This document shows, piece after piece, positions 16,848 to 25,888 of a stretch of DNA of 64,000 bases. The position numbers were made by a program, and so were the translations under genes. Numbering within the stretch: position 1 is the first letter of the stretch; every line of letters starts with the position of its first letter. This DNA comes from Niastella caeni. GTDB taxonomy: Bacteria > Bacteroidota > Bacteroidia > Chitinophagales > Chitinophagaceae. The DNA is taken from positions 124,001 to 188,000 of the forward strand of contig NZ_STFF01000006.1 of assembly GCF_004834005.1 (NCBI RefSeq), read 5' to 3'. The notes below the pieces were generated by a model, which was given only the letters and a program-made list of their open reading frames with translations, did no database searches and was not told where the DNA came from.

Positions 16848-18299
16848 ATGTCTCGTAAAGAAAAAAAAGTAGTTCAGGTTACTTCAGAAATTGGCCGCTT
16901 ACGACGATTGCTGGTGCATAGCCCGGATAGTGGCCTGGGAAAGGTAGTACCTTCAAAAGCGCAGGACTGGTTATTTGAAGATATTGTTCACCTGGAAACC
17001 ATGCGCAAAAAAGAGTATGATTATTATACCAAGGTCCTTTTGTACTTTTTAGACCCTCAAAAGATCAGAGGGGTATTGCACAAGATAGACGCGCCTGAGA
17101 ACAATCGCGATTTTTACAAACCCGAGAAACCGGAATTCTTCAGATCAGATAAAGTGGTGGAACTGGAATGGTTGCTGGCCGACATACTGGAAGACCAGGA
17201 AATTAAACTGAAGCTCATAGCGTCGGTATGCGCCGTAGAAGGCTGCTCCTATGCTACCCAGAACGAATTGCTTGAACTATCGCCCCGCCTGTTGTCGAAA
17301 ACGATTATCAGCGGCACTATAGAAGATGAACGCCTGCTCTTTCCGCCTATCCCCAATTTTATTTTTACCCGCGATATTGGCATTGTTATCAATGATTATG
17401 TATTGCTGAACAAACCGGCTAAAACAGCCCGCCTGCGCGAAGCTTTGCTGGCTAAATACATTTTCTTTAATCATCCTTTGTTTGAAAGCTATCGCGATAA
17501 CATCCTCGAAATTCCTGATACCGCACACCATTTCCTGTTGCCCCGCGATGGCGATGAGAAGAAAGTAACGCTTGAAGGCGGTGATGTAATGGTGGTACAT
17601 AAAGACCACTTACTTATTGGCATAAGCGAACGCACCACCATGGAAGCAGCCCGGCAGGTAGTGAATATGCTGTTTGCAAAGAGTATTGTTAAAAAGATAA
17701 CGATCATTAAAATTCCACGCCGCCGCGATTACATGCATATTGATACCATCTTTACGCAGGTAAAACGCAACGTATGGGTAATGCTGGGCGCCTTCAGTAA
17801 AAAAGTAATGAAGCACGAAGGTGCCGACCCGGTAGAGCGCATCCTGGAAGGCCCTAAAAAAGAAGACAAGATCAAGATCATTCAGTTTAAAAAGAAAGAT
17901 CCGGAGAGTCCTGTTTACTACGACAACCTGGAAGAACTGTTAACCGATATCAGCGAGAACGACCTTGAATGCGATCAAAAAGTAAAGTTCATTTACTCAG
18001 GCAATAACCAGTTCCCGTTCGATACCCGTGAACAATGGACTGATAGCTGCAATCTGTTGGCGCTGAAAGAAGGCGTAGTGCTTGGTTATGATCGCAATGA
18101 TAAAACAGTGGAAGCATTTCGCGAAGCTGGTTTTACTATTGTGCATGTAAAAGAATTACTCGATCAATTTGAAAAGGAAGAAACAACACCCGAAGAACTG
18201 GAAGATACGCTCATTCTGATACCATCGGCGGAATTATCGCGCGCCCGCGGCGGTTTTCATTGCATGAGCATGCCCTTATTGCGGGAAGACATTGATTAA
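16848..18299 (+). CDS. arcA: arginine deiminase family protein
   Basis: The 483-residue protein belongs to the guanidine-modifying superfamily. In order it shows FTRDIGIVI, the EGGDVMVVHK motif, HIDTIFTQ, and the catalytic region SRARGGFHCMSMP with C472 as nucleophile. True arginine deiminases convert arginine to citrulline and ammonia. The protein is longer than the 410-residue classical ArcA because of a 60-residue insert near the N-terminus and an acidic/lysine-rich segment at about 335-385. The next gene encodes CtlX, a predicted citrulline hydrolase, on the same strand 65 bp away. This supports an arginine to citrulline to ornithine route. No argF or arcC is present here. Confidence 0.85.
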   Translation: MSRKEKKVVQVTSEIGRLRRLLVHSPDSGLGKVVPSKAQDWLFEDIVHLETMRKKEYDYYTKVLLYFLDPQKIRGVLHKIDAPENNRDFYKPEKPEFFRSDKVVELEWLLADILEDQEIKLKLIASVCAVEGCSYATQNELLELSPRLLSKTIISGTIEDERLLFPPIPNFIFTRDIGIVINDYVLLNKPAKTARLREALLAKYIFFNHPLFESYRDNILEIPDTAHHFLLPRDGDEKKVTLEGGDVMVVHKDHLLIGISERTTMEAARQVVNMLFAKSIVKKITIIKIPRRRDYMHIDTIFTQVKRNVWVMLGAFSKKVMKHEGADPVERILEGPKKEDKIKIIQFKKKDPESPVYYDNLEELLTDISENDLECDQKVKFIYSGNNQFPFDTREQWTDSCNLLALKEGVVLGYDRNDKTVEAFREAGFTIVHVKELLDQFEKEETTPEELEDTLILIPSAELSRARGGFHCMSMPLLREDID

Positions 18300-18302
18300 A
18301 AG

Positions 18303-18360
18303 AATTCAGACGTCGGGGCTTCTAATTTCTGACTTCCGACATCAGACTTCAGACTTCATT
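18303..18360. repeat. heptad tract, TTCTGAC/TTCAGAC family
   Basis: TTCTAAT, TTCTGAC, TTCCGAC, ATCAGAC and TTCAGAC follow in exact 7-bp steps. A short reverse-complement word (ATTCAGACGTCGGG) lies at the left. The tract fills the space between arcA and ctlX. Confidence 0.65.
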
Positions 18361-18364
18361 TTCT

Positions 18365-19288
18365 ATGCAAACAACATCACACATATTAATGATAAGGCCG
18401 GTTAATTTCGGGTTCAATGCCCAAACGGCCGTAAATAATGCCTTTCAGGTTGCAGGCTCCGGTATAGCTGCACAGGAAAAGGCCGAGTTGGAATTTGATA
18501 ATTTTGTAACGGTGCTTCGCTCGAATGGTGTTGACGTAACCGTGATCGATGACACGCCCGAGCCGCATACACCCGACTCTGTCTTTCCCAATAACTGGAT
18601 CTCGTTTCACGATCACAATACCATTTGCTTATACCCCATGTTTGCAGAAAATCGGCGGCAGGAACGCAAACCAGGGGTCATTCAACAAATACAACAAACG
18701 TTTACCATAACAAACACCTTCGATTTCACGAGTTATGAAAACGATCAATTATTCCTGGAAGGCACCGGTAGTATGGTGCTCGACCGCGATCATAAAATAG
18801 CGTACGCCTGCTTGTCGCCCCGCACCCATCAAAAAGTGCTGGATGATTTTTGCAGGACGATGAATTACCGTCCTGTGTTGTTCACAGCAGTAGATAGTGC
18901 TGGTAAAGCCATTTATCATACCAATGTAATGATGTGCGTGGCAGACCGGTATGTGGTCATTTGCCTGGAATCATTGCCCAATCATGCAGAATATAAAATG
19001 GTGCAGGAAAATATCGGTAAATCGGGCAAGGAGTTGATCAACATCAGCTTTGAACAAATGAATCACTTTGCAGGCAATATGTTGCAGGTGGAGAATAATG
19101 CCGGCGAGAAATTGCTGGTCATGTCGAGCCAGGCTTTTAAATCATTAAAGCCTGAGCAGGTAAAGAAACTGGAAAGCTATAACCGTATACTGCATGCGCC
19201 GCTTACAACCATTGAAACAAATGGAGGCGGAAGCGCAAGGTGTATGATGGCGGAGATTTTTCTTAAAAAGAAAATTGCAAATCATTGA
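18365..19288 (+). CDS. ctlX: CtlX-type citrulline hydrolase (amidinotransferase fold)
   Basis: The 307-residue protein has the pentein fold of amidinotransferases and deiminases. Motifs are MIRPVNFGFN at the start, DSVFPNNWISFH, LEGTGSMVLDR, YHTNVMMCVADRYVVIC and the C-terminal nucleophile C293 in NGGGSARCMMAE. CtlX of Francisella is reported to hydrolyse citrulline to ornithine, ammonia and CO2. Following an arginine deiminase gene, it would complete arginine breakdown without carbamoyl phosphate. A dimethylarginine hydrolase-like activity is an alternative. Confidence 0.88.
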   Translation: MQTTSHILMIRPVNFGFNAQTAVNNAFQVAGSGIAAQEKAELEFDNFVTVLRSNGVDVTVIDDTPEPHTPDSVFPNNWISFHDHNTICLYPMFAENRRQERKPGVIQQIQQTFTITNTFDFTSYENDQLFLEGTGSMVLDRDHKIAYACLSPRTHQKVLDDFCRTMNYRPVLFTAVDSAGKAIYHTNVMMCVADRYVVICLESLPNHAEYKMVQENIGKSGKELINISFEQMNHFAGNMLQVENNAGEKLLVMSSQAFKSLKPEQVKKLESYNRILHAPLTTIETNGGGSARCMMAEIFLKKKIANH

Positions 19289-19299
19289 GGCATTGAGAT

Positions 19300-19405
19300 A
19301 TAAAGTAGTTACCGGATGCCGGGCTGAAAACAAGTACAGCTTAACTGTTGGCAGGCATGCTGAAACTTAGGACCTGGCAACCGGAAACTGGTAACTGACA
19401 CATTC
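19300..19405. repeat. heptad-type tract, GTTACCG / AACCGGN family
   Basis: GTTACCGGATGCCGGG at the left is answered by GCAACCGGAAACTGG and GTAACTG on the right, in reverse-complement orientation, around a GTACAGC-like middle. It lies between the convergent ctlX and RmlD-like genes. Confidence 0.6.
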
Positions 19406-19417
19406 ACCATTAACGAT

Positions 19418-20305
19418 TTAACCCATTAACTCAAGTCCCTCATCAAACGTCATCGGTTCATACCCCAACTCTTTTCTTGCCTTCTCAATAATGAACCCTG
19501 TCTTTAATGGCCGGCGGCCTGGTTGTTTAAAGGTAGAAGCATCAACTTTTACAATCTTCGTGGCATCGAGCTGAAAGGTATGCGCCGTTTTAATGGCGAT
19601 GTCGTACGGTGTTAACCAATCTTTACCGGAGATATGATAAATACCGGTCGCCTTCTTTTCAATAATTAATTCAATGCCTTTGGCCAGGTCTTCCACATAC
19701 GTAGGGGTACGCAGTTGATCGCTCACTACCTGAATGGTCTTTCCCTGTTCCAGGCTTTCCTTTACCCAGCTTACAATATTACTGCGGGTGCCTTTTAATA
19801 AATTACCATACACCAGGCAGGTGCGCACGATGGAAAATGGTATGGTACTGGTTTGCACCATGCTTTCCGCCTGCAGTTTAGAGAACCCATACAAACTGAT
19901 CGGCTTTGTATCATCTTCTTCTGCGTAATTTCCTTTCTCCCCATCAAAAACAAAATCGGTAGAGATATAAATGAAGTGACTGCTAAAAGATTCAGCGTCA
20001 GTTAAGATCTGTGAAGTGCCCTGTACATTGATGCGTTCGCATTGTTGCGGCCGCAACTCACAATCATCTACCTGTGTCATGGCAGCGGCATGCACTACTA
20101 CATCAGGCTTTTCACGTTCCATAACTGAAAATGTTTCCAATGCATTCGACACATCCATTTCATAATAGGTGTAATTACCGGATGGTTGAAACGGTAATCG
20201 GGATTCGCCGCGGCTGGTGGCTATTACCTGATAATTTTTGTGGAGTAATAATTTGGTTAAATGCTGACCTAATAATCCATTCGCTCCCGTAATAAGTACT
20301 TTCAT
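19418..20305 (-). CDS. RmlD-like NAD(P)-dependent sugar reductase (SDR family)
   Basis: The 295-residue extended-SDR protein has the N-terminal cofactor motif TGANGLLGQHL, the active-site Tyr/Lys in YGFSKLQAE and a catalytic Thr in YISTDFVFDG. These features and the length match dTDP-4-dehydrorhamnose reductase, the last step of dTDP-rhamnose synthesis. No rmlA, rmlB or rmlC gene is beside it, so it may act on another nucleotide sugar or be a general RmlD-like reductase. Confidence 0.85.
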   Translation of the reverse strand: MKVLITGANGLLGQHLTKLLLHKNYQVIATSRGESRLPFQPSGNYTYYEMDVSNALETFSVMEREKPDVVVHAAAMTQVDDCELRPQQCERINVQGTSQILTDAESFSSHFIYISTDFVFDGEKGNYAEEDDTKPISLYGFSKLQAESMVQTSTIPFSIVRTCLVYGNLLKGTRSNIVSWVKESLEQGKTIQVVSDQLRTPTYVEDLAKGIELIIEKKATGIYHISGKDWLTPYDIAIKTAHTFQLDATKIVKVDASTFKQPGRRPLKTGFIIEKARKELGYEPMTFDEGLELMG

Positions 20306-20683
20306 CTGTTAGTTTTTATTGATTTTTTGCCAGATGGAACTTACCCTGCCAAAACTTTCAGTTTCCCATATTTCTGAATGAAAATCCTGGCATGGACGTT
20401 TCATATATTTTTAAATTATTTCGTTTACTTTCATTCAATGCATACGGCGTGTTATGCTAACAAGAAGCTTCACTTCATGCGCATTTCTTTCTCTCACATT
20501 TATTATCTTGGAGCCTCAATAATTCGTTACCCTTCAATAGGATGAAGGGAACCCTTTTCCTAAATAAAACCACAATAATGATTAAAAAAAATAGTGTTTC
20601 GCAAAAAAAACATCATTTTACAAAACAATTTCAGTGTTTTCTTGACACAGCGTGTACTTAATACGTGTATCAAAACAAAACCT
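20306..20683. other. AT-rich divergent intergenic region
   Basis: This space between the RmlD-like gene and pfkA holds no gene. The only structure I see is a small hairpin, CCCTTC (20530-20535) with GAAGGG (20544-20549). The long upstream region may carry regulatory sites for glycolysis, but none is recognisable. Confidence 0.4.
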
Positions 20684-20691
20684 TATTTTTG
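20684..20691 (+). promoter_or_regulatory. -7 promoter element for the pfkA-pyk pair
   Basis: TATTTTTG is a perfect TAnnTTTG match, with the pfkA start 82 bp downstream. No -33 box lies at normal spacing. Confidence 0.4.
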
Positions 20692-20773
20692 GGCCGCCTT
20701 TCCAAAATTGGTAGATAGCCTTTATCGATTTCCTTGCAGATTCGAAGATTATTAAATAAAACAGATTTTATTC

Positions 20774-21757
20774 ATGGCAAAAAAGGTGACTAAAATCGGT
20801 GTCCTTACTTCGGGAGGTGATTCTCCAGGTATGAACGCCGCCATACGGGCCGTTGTGAGAACCGGTAATTATTATGGATTAGAAGTGTTTGGCATTATGC
20901 GTGGCTATAGCGGTATCATTGAAAATGATATAATACCCATGCATTCGCGTAGTGTGGCTAATATCATTCAACGCGGTGGAACGATCTTAAAGACAGCCCG
21001 CTGCAAGGAATTCTTTCAACCCGAAGGACGTCAGAAAGCGTATCAAAACCTCAAAAAACTGGGCATTGATGGCCTGGTGATCATTGGCGGCGACGGCTCT
21101 TTCAGAGGCGCCGATATTTTCAGCCGCGAATTCGACATCCCCTGTATTGGCTTACCCGGTACTATTGATAAAGATATTGCCGGAACCGACTTTACCATTG
21201 GTTTCGACACTGCTGTAAATACTGCTGTAGAAGCAATTGATAAAATTCGAGATACCGCAGATGCACACGATCGTTTGTTCATTATTGAAGTAATGGGCCG
21301 AGATGCCGGCTATATTGCCCTGCACAGTGGTATTGCCACCGGTGCTGAACATATATTAATACCTGAACGTAAAACTGATATTGAAGAACTGGTTGAATCG
21401 CTTCAGGAAAAAGAACGCCGCAAAAAACTGGTGAACATGGTGGTAGTGGCCGAAGGTGATGAATTTGGCGGCGCCAATGAAGTAGCCAAAGTAGTGAAAG
21501 AACGCCTTCCGTTTACCGATACAAGGGTGTGCATTCTGGGCCATATTCAACGCGGCGGTTCCCCAACCTGTCTCGACCGCCTTATTGCCAGCCGCATGGG
21601 ATACGCTGCGGTAGAATCCCTGCTCGAAGGCCGGCATAATGTAATGGTGGGTATCCTTAACAACCGGATGCATTATACCCTGCTTGAAAGAGCGGTGAAA
21701 TCAAAACAAAAGATCAGCGATGAATGGATCAAGATCGTGAAGATCCTGGCCAGCTAA
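20774..21757 (+). CDS. pfkA: ATP-dependent 6-phosphofructokinase
   Basis: The 327-residue enzyme phosphorylates fructose 6-phosphate to the 1,6-bisphosphate, the committed step of glycolysis. The ATP loop TSGGDSPGMNAAIRA and the active-site PGTIDKDIAGTDFTIGFDTA with the catalytic Asp are present. VMGRDAGYIALHSGIA and RGGSPTCLDR bind substrate. Glycine at the residue after GGDG (IGGDGSF) points to ATP rather than pyrophosphate as donor. It is followed 61 bp later by pyruvate kinase, probably in one operon. Confidence 0.97.
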   Translation: MAKKVTKIGVLTSGGDSPGMNAAIRAVVRTGNYYGLEVFGIMRGYSGIIENDIIPMHSRSVANIIQRGGTILKTARCKEFFQPEGRQKAYQNLKKLGIDGLVIIGGDGSFRGADIFSREFDIPCIGLPGTIDKDIAGTDFTIGFDTAVNTAVEAIDKIRDTADAHDRLFIIEVMGRDAGYIALHSGIATGAEHILIPERKTDIEELVESLQEKERRKKLVNMVVVAEGDEFGGANEVAKVVKERLPFTDTRVCILGHIQRGGSPTCLDRLIASRMGYAAVESLLEGRHNVMVGILNNRMHYTLLERAVKSKQKISDEWIKIVKILAS

Positions 21758-21818
21758 TCAAACATACCATCAACCTGCATCGAATAAACCTGAATTTTAG
21801 AAACAAGAAATTAATACA

Positions 21819-23312
21819 ATGGCAAGAGATTTAACCAAGTACCTGCACAATGAAATGGATAAGGAAGCAGGCATTCAACATAGTACACATAGAACCAAAA
21901 TTGTAGCTACCGTAGGACCTGCCTGTGATACGTACGAAAAATTACTTGAACTGGTAAAAGCAGGGGTTAATATTTTCCGCCTCAATTTCTCTCACGGCAC
22001 CCACGAAAACAAAGCCCAGATCATTGAACACATCCGTGCCATCAATTCAAAAGAACCTTACAACATTTCTATATTGGCCGATTTACAGGGCCCCAAATTA
22101 CGGGTTGGTGAAATTGAGAACGGCGCTTTATTGATTGAACCCGGCGACATCCTCACTTTTACTTCTAAAGAAAAAGTAGTTGGTAATAAAGAAAAGATCT
22201 ACGTTTCCTACCCCAACCTGCACGAAGATGTGGAAGTTGGAAACAAGATCATGATCGACGATGGTAAGCTGGAAGTGGTAGTGGTTGATATTACTAAAAA
22301 CGGTGATGTTAAAGTAAGGGTAACCTATGGTGGTATTCTGCTGCCGAAAAAAGGGGTTAACCTGCCCGATACCAAAATATCACTGCCCGCTTTAACCGAA
22401 AAAGACCTCGTTGACCTTGATTTTATCATTGGCCAAAAGGTTGACTGGGTAGCGCTTTCCTTCGTTCGTAAAGCGGAAGACATCATAGACCTGAAGAGAA
22501 GATTACTGGAAGCCAAAAGCAAATCAAAAGTTATTGCAAAAATAGAAATGCCTTCGGCCCTTGTTGACCTGCGCAATATCATCCTTGAATCAGATGGCGT
22601 AATGGTGGCCCGTGGCGACCTGGGTGTTGAGCTGCCGGTTGAAAAAGTACCGATGGCGCAACGCGACATCATTCGTAAATGTATTCACCGCGCCAAACCG
22701 GTGATCGTAGCTACACAAATGATGGAAAGTATGATCGATCGCGTAAAACCCAACCGCAGTGAGATCACCGACGTGGCCAACGCCGTACTGGAAGGCGCTG
22801 ACGCCGTGATGTTGAGTGGTGAAACCGCTACCGGCAAACACCCGGCCCTGGTGGTGGAAACCATGCGCAAGATCATTTTGGAAGTAGAGCGCACTGAATA
22901 CCGCTACAACCGCGAAGAGGACCTGAAACCTTTACCGCACTCACCTTCTTTCCTGAGTGACGCCATTTGTTATAATGGTTGTAAACTGGCGAAAGATACC
23001 AAGGCCGACGCATTGATCGGCATGACGCAGAGCGGTTATACGGCTTTTGTGCTCAGCAGCTATCGCCCTTATTCGCCCTTATATATCTTCACGAAAGAAA
23101 AAACGCTGGTAAACCAGTTGAGCTTAAGCTGGGGTGTTCGCGCGTTCTTTTATGATGAAGAAGAAAGCCTGGACGATATCATGTTCGACCAGATCAAGAT
23201 CCTTAAAGAAAGAGGATTTCTTAAGACCGGCGATGTGGTGGTAAACACAGGCAGTACGCCCGTTCACCTGCACATTCCAACCAACGTGCTGAAGATCACG
23301 AAAGTGGATTAA
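21819..23312 (+). CDS. pyk: pyruvate kinase
   Basis: The 497-residue enzyme converts phosphoenolpyruvate and ADP to pyruvate and ATP. The TIM barrel shows RTKIVATVGPACD, FRLNFSHGTHE, the catalytic Lys/Glu segment IAKIEMPSALVDL and the MVARGDLGVELP and VATQMMESMI signatures. A B domain lies at about 100-190 and a C-terminal allosteric domain at about 365-497. The N-terminus carries about 20 extra residues before the barrel. Pairing with pfkA puts two irreversible glycolytic steps under common control. Confidence 0.97.
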   Translation: MARDLTKYLHNEMDKEAGIQHSTHRTKIVATVGPACDTYEKLLELVKAGVNIFRLNFSHGTHENKAQIIEHIRAINSKEPYNISILADLQGPKLRVGEIENGALLIEPGDILTFTSKEKVVGNKEKIYVSYPNLHEDVEVGNKIMIDDGKLEVVVVDITKNGDVKVRVTYGGILLPKKGVNLPDTKISLPALTEKDLVDLDFIIGQKVDWVALSFVRKAEDIIDLKRRLLEAKSKSKVIAKIEMPSALVDLRNIILESDGVMVARGDLGVELPVEKVPMAQRDIIRKCIHRAKPVIVATQMMESMIDRVKPNRSEITDVANAVLEGADAVMLSGETATGKHPALVVETMRKIILEVERTEYRYNREEDLKPLPHSPSFLSDAICYNGCKLAKDTKADALIGMTQSGYTAFVLSSYRPYSPLYIFTKEKTLVNQLSLSWGVRAFFYDEEESLDDIMFDQIKILKERGFLKTGDVVVNTGSTPVHLHIPTNVLKITKVD

Positions 23313-23318
23313 ATATAA

Positions 23319-23374
23319 ACTAGTAGCGAGTAGGAGTTGCCGGAAGGCCCCTACTCGCCACTTACTACTAGCTC
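23319..23374. repeat. palindromic tract, ACTAGTAG / CTACTAGC family
   Basis: The left arm ACTAGTAGCGAGTAGGAG pairs imperfectly with the right arm (23350-23372, CTACTCGCC then ACTTACTACTAG). It lies between the convergent pyk and 23382 genes, where it could serve as a two-way terminator. Confidence 0.65.
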
Positions 23375-23381
23375 CCGCCTA

Positions 23382-24395
23382 TCAATTAAACTTCACTACT
23401 TCAAAATCTGATCCCTTCACCTTCCCCAGTTGTTGCAGGTCATCATTGTTCCAGCGCTCGTCGGGCGCCCCGGTGATATATAAATTGCTGCCGATATCGG
23501 CCAGTATCAATCCATACTTCTTCATTGCCTTTAAAATAACCTGGTTGGTGGCGGAATAGCTGCTGATATCAAAACTGCTTTTTAGGCGAATGCGGGCGCC
23601 AAAAGGTAATGAATACTGTCCGCCCGTACTGTTCACCAAATGCCGGGCAGGAGCTATATAGGCAGGTTTTACATTTGGTTTGGTTAATGTAAACCGGATG
23701 GGATGATCGATTTCGCCTTTTACAATTTCATCATATCGCACCAAACCGGGAAAGATAGGCAGTCCCGCAGCATCAGCCGAGGTCCAGCCTTCGGTACGCA
23801 GGGCATTTGTCTTTAGATCGAAAATAGCACCCGACGAAGCCTCCCAACGATTGTTGTTCACGGTAGCATTATACAACTCGTACAATATCCTGTTCTCCTT
23901 ATCAACTGCGATCACATGCTTATCTCCTACCCCATTGCCTTCAATAGGTGCATTCAGGGGAATGGCATAAGGACCGGGATCACTTTCATTGCCGTAATTC
24001 TTATCAGTGGAATTAGCACGAAAGGTAACCGGGTATTTGGTTTGGCTTCCACATACCACAACATAAGGAATACCAATAGGCCCGCCTTCCCATAAACCGC
24101 TACCAAAATCGGCTTTTACCGAATAACTGCCCAATGCAGCAATGATCTGTGAATTATACGGGTCTACCGGGGATTGGGAAATGTCTTTATTCCAGGCATT
24201 ATCTGCAGGAAAAATGGCGATGTTCTCTGCATCTGCTTTTTTGGCTGTACAATTCGTGGTACCGGTTGAATCGCCACCACCCGGGCCGCCGGTATTATTG
24301 TCGTTATCATTGTTTTCCTTTTTGCAAGATGAGGCTAACAGCACCAGGAAAACAAAAGCGGTTGCTGCTTTCACCGGAAGGATAAAAGTCTTCAT
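23382..24395 (-). CDS. lipoprotein of an uncharacterised widespread family
   Basis: The 337-residue product starts with a lipoprotein signal (VFLVLLASSCKKE, acylated Cys near residue 24), followed by a low-complexity Asn/Asp/Gly linker. The mature domain holds well-marked motifs: IFPADNAWNKDIS, ESDPGPYAIPLNAPIEG, GDKHVIAVDKENRILYELY, GWTSADAAGLPIFPGLVRYDE, the ARHLVNSTGG segment, YGLILADIGSNLYI and GSDFEVV at the end. I recall proteins with this motif set in several phyla, but no function is known to me. Conserved Asp, His and Glu residues suggest a hydrolase. It has a similarly exported, uncharacterised neighbour upstream on the same strand. Confidence 0.75.
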   Translation of the reverse strand: MKTFILPVKAATAFVFLVLLASSCKKENNDNDNNTGGPGGGDSTGTTNCTAKKADAENIAIFPADNAWNKDISQSPVDPYNSQIIAALGSYSVKADFGSGLWEGGPIGIPYVVVCGSQTKYPVTFRANSTDKNYGNESDPGPYAIPLNAPIEGNGVGDKHVIAVDKENRILYELYNATVNNNRWEASSGAIFDLKTNALRTEGWTSADAAGLPIFPGLVRYDEIVKGEIDHPIRFTLTKPNVKPAYIAPARHLVNSTGGQYSLPFGARIRLKSSFDISSYSATNQVILKAMKKYGLILADIGSNLYITGAPDERWNNDDLQQLGKVKGSDFEVVKFN

Positions 24396-24457
24396 GTTAA
24401 GTAGGATTTAATTGTGTTTTGACAATAATTAAGCCAATGTAGTTCAGGCCAGGGTTG

Positions 24458-24489
24458 AAAAAAGAAGGGCCGACCTTTACGGTCAGCCC
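24458..24489 (-). terminator. terminator of the 24514 gene
   Basis: GGGCCGACC (24467-24475) pairs with GGTCAGCCC (24481-24489). A T-run follows on the minus strand. It lies 25 bp after the stop codon of the 24514 gene. Confidence 0.65.
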
Positions 24490-24513
24490 ACACTGATATT
24501 TCTTTAATAATTC

Positions 24514-25569
24514 TTACTGATACTGAATATAGATCGGTTGCGGTTTCAGCTTCAACACTTCTGCGGGTTGTAATACATGGCTGTTGGCCTCGCGCAGATC
24601 ATTCTTGTAAAAGATCTTGAAACCGGTGAATTGTACAGGCTCTTTATAAACGAATTGCTTATAGGTATTGAATTTCCGTGCCTGGTGTCCCCAGCCATCC
24701 ATGTCCATAACGATCTGAACTTCAGGCTGCAATTTGATTTGCTTGTAATTGGTGACCATACCCTGGGTAAAGCGGTGCACCACCAGTATTTTGGGTGGCA
24801 GGTTATAGGTTTTCACCAGTTTGGCCAGGTAGCTGGTTGTGTAATTGATATCCGCAGCATCCATGGTACCGATCACGGAACCGGGCTTTTTACCTGTTTT
24901 CATCGAGAACTCTGGGTCTATGCCAAAATGTACATTTGGCAACTTCAACCATTTTTCAAGCTTTGGCACCTCTTCCTGCAATGTGCTTAAAGCAACCTGA
25001 ATATCAAGGAACACCAACGCGTTCATTTTACTGGCCATATTAATGGCTCTTTCAATATGTGAAGCAGGCATCCGCAAACGGTATTTACCATCTTCACCAG
25101 GGCTGTCCTGAGCAGTAAGCGCTATATAATGAATGGCCGGAACAACTTCTACAGCTGTATCAGCCGCATGCCATTTCTTTACTTCTGCTTTTAATTTTTC
25201 AATTACCACATCCTCCGGGTATTCACCCAGTACGCCCATTTTCTTTGAATAGAAGTTCCCGTAATATGAAACAACGCGTTTAAAAGGGAGAATAGCGCCT
25301 GGCAAAGGATAAGCGCCTTTTACCGGCCATTTGCCACTTGAGTCGCCATTGGCGTTCCTATGCAATTTGGCAAGAAATAAAGCGGTATCGAGCGGTGGTA
25401 GTGAAGCTTTTATAACATCCGTATCCGTTTTTACCACACCGGCCTTGGCACTATCCCCACCTGAGCCAATTTGTCCATTGGCGGCGCCGGGTTTGCACAT
25501 ACTAAAGGATAAACTGGAAACGGAGAGTACGAATAAAGCGCCTGTCCAAATGAAGGCAGATTTCTTCAT
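24514..25569 (-). CDS. exported protein of unknown function
   Basis: From ATG 25569 the product has 351 residues with a signal sequence (AFIWTGALFVLSVSSLSFSMC), possibly a lipoprotein signal although the lipobox is imperfect. An upstream in-frame start would add 17 residues without signal character. The mature part contains PPLDTALFLAKLHRNANGD, YPLPGAILPFKRVVSYYGN, VVPAIHYIALTAQ, LVFLDIQVALSTLQEEV, VHFGIDPEFSMKTG, GTMDAADINYT, ILVVHRFTQGMVT and QIVMDMDGWGHQ. Alternating strands and helices with conserved Asp/Glu at strand ends suggest a TIM-barrel hydrolase. I do not recognise a characterised member. Confidence 0.72.
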   Translation of the reverse strand: MKKSAFIWTGALFVLSVSSLSFSMCKPGAANGQIGSGGDSAKAGVVKTDTDVIKASLPPLDTALFLAKLHRNANGDSSGKWPVKGAYPLPGAILPFKRVVSYYGNFYSKKMGVLGEYPEDVVIEKLKAEVKKWHAADTAVEVVPAIHYIALTAQDSPGEDGKYRLRMPASHIERAINMASKMNALVFLDIQVALSTLQEEVPKLEKWLKLPNVHFGIDPEFSMKTGKKPGSVIGTMDAADINYTTSYLAKLVKTYNLPPKILVVHRFTQGMVTNYKQIKLQPEVQIVMDMDGWGHQARKFNTYKQFVYKEPVQFTGFKIFYKNDLREANSHVLQPAEVLKLKPQPIYIQYQ

Positions 25570-25888
25570 GGTAATTGATTTTTTAACAGAAGGCCACCAG
25601 GCCATATTTTGGTGATTCATAAGTTGCTCTACGGAAAGGGGGGGTAAAGATCGGGTAATTTGCTAACAACGTATTATATGTGAATATATTTTAGAAGTTG
25701 ATTGATTTAGCAGGTTTTTGACACTACGAATTTTAACGCGGCAAACGCACCCTTATGAGATAATGGGCGTAATTTTATAATACGTTAACAAGTTAGCGGG
25801 TATACCGGTTAATACTGCCTGTCCCCGACTACTATCGGGATTAGCGGGTTTACCCATTAGCATATTATAAATCTTAAAATGTCCTGCC
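25570..25888. other. divergent intergenic region with TTAGCGGGTT words
   Basis: This region separates the minus-strand 24514 gene from doxX. At 25785-25865 it has loosely repeated GTTAGCGGGT, ATTAGCGGGT and ATTAGCATAT words, one more degenerate tract of the kind found elsewhere in the window. No promoter with a clear -7 box was found. Confidence 0.4.

Noticed and set aside
19418..20305. Part of a dTDP-rhamnose operon
   Set aside because: No rmlA, rmlB or rmlC gene is nearby; only the RmlD-like reductase is present.
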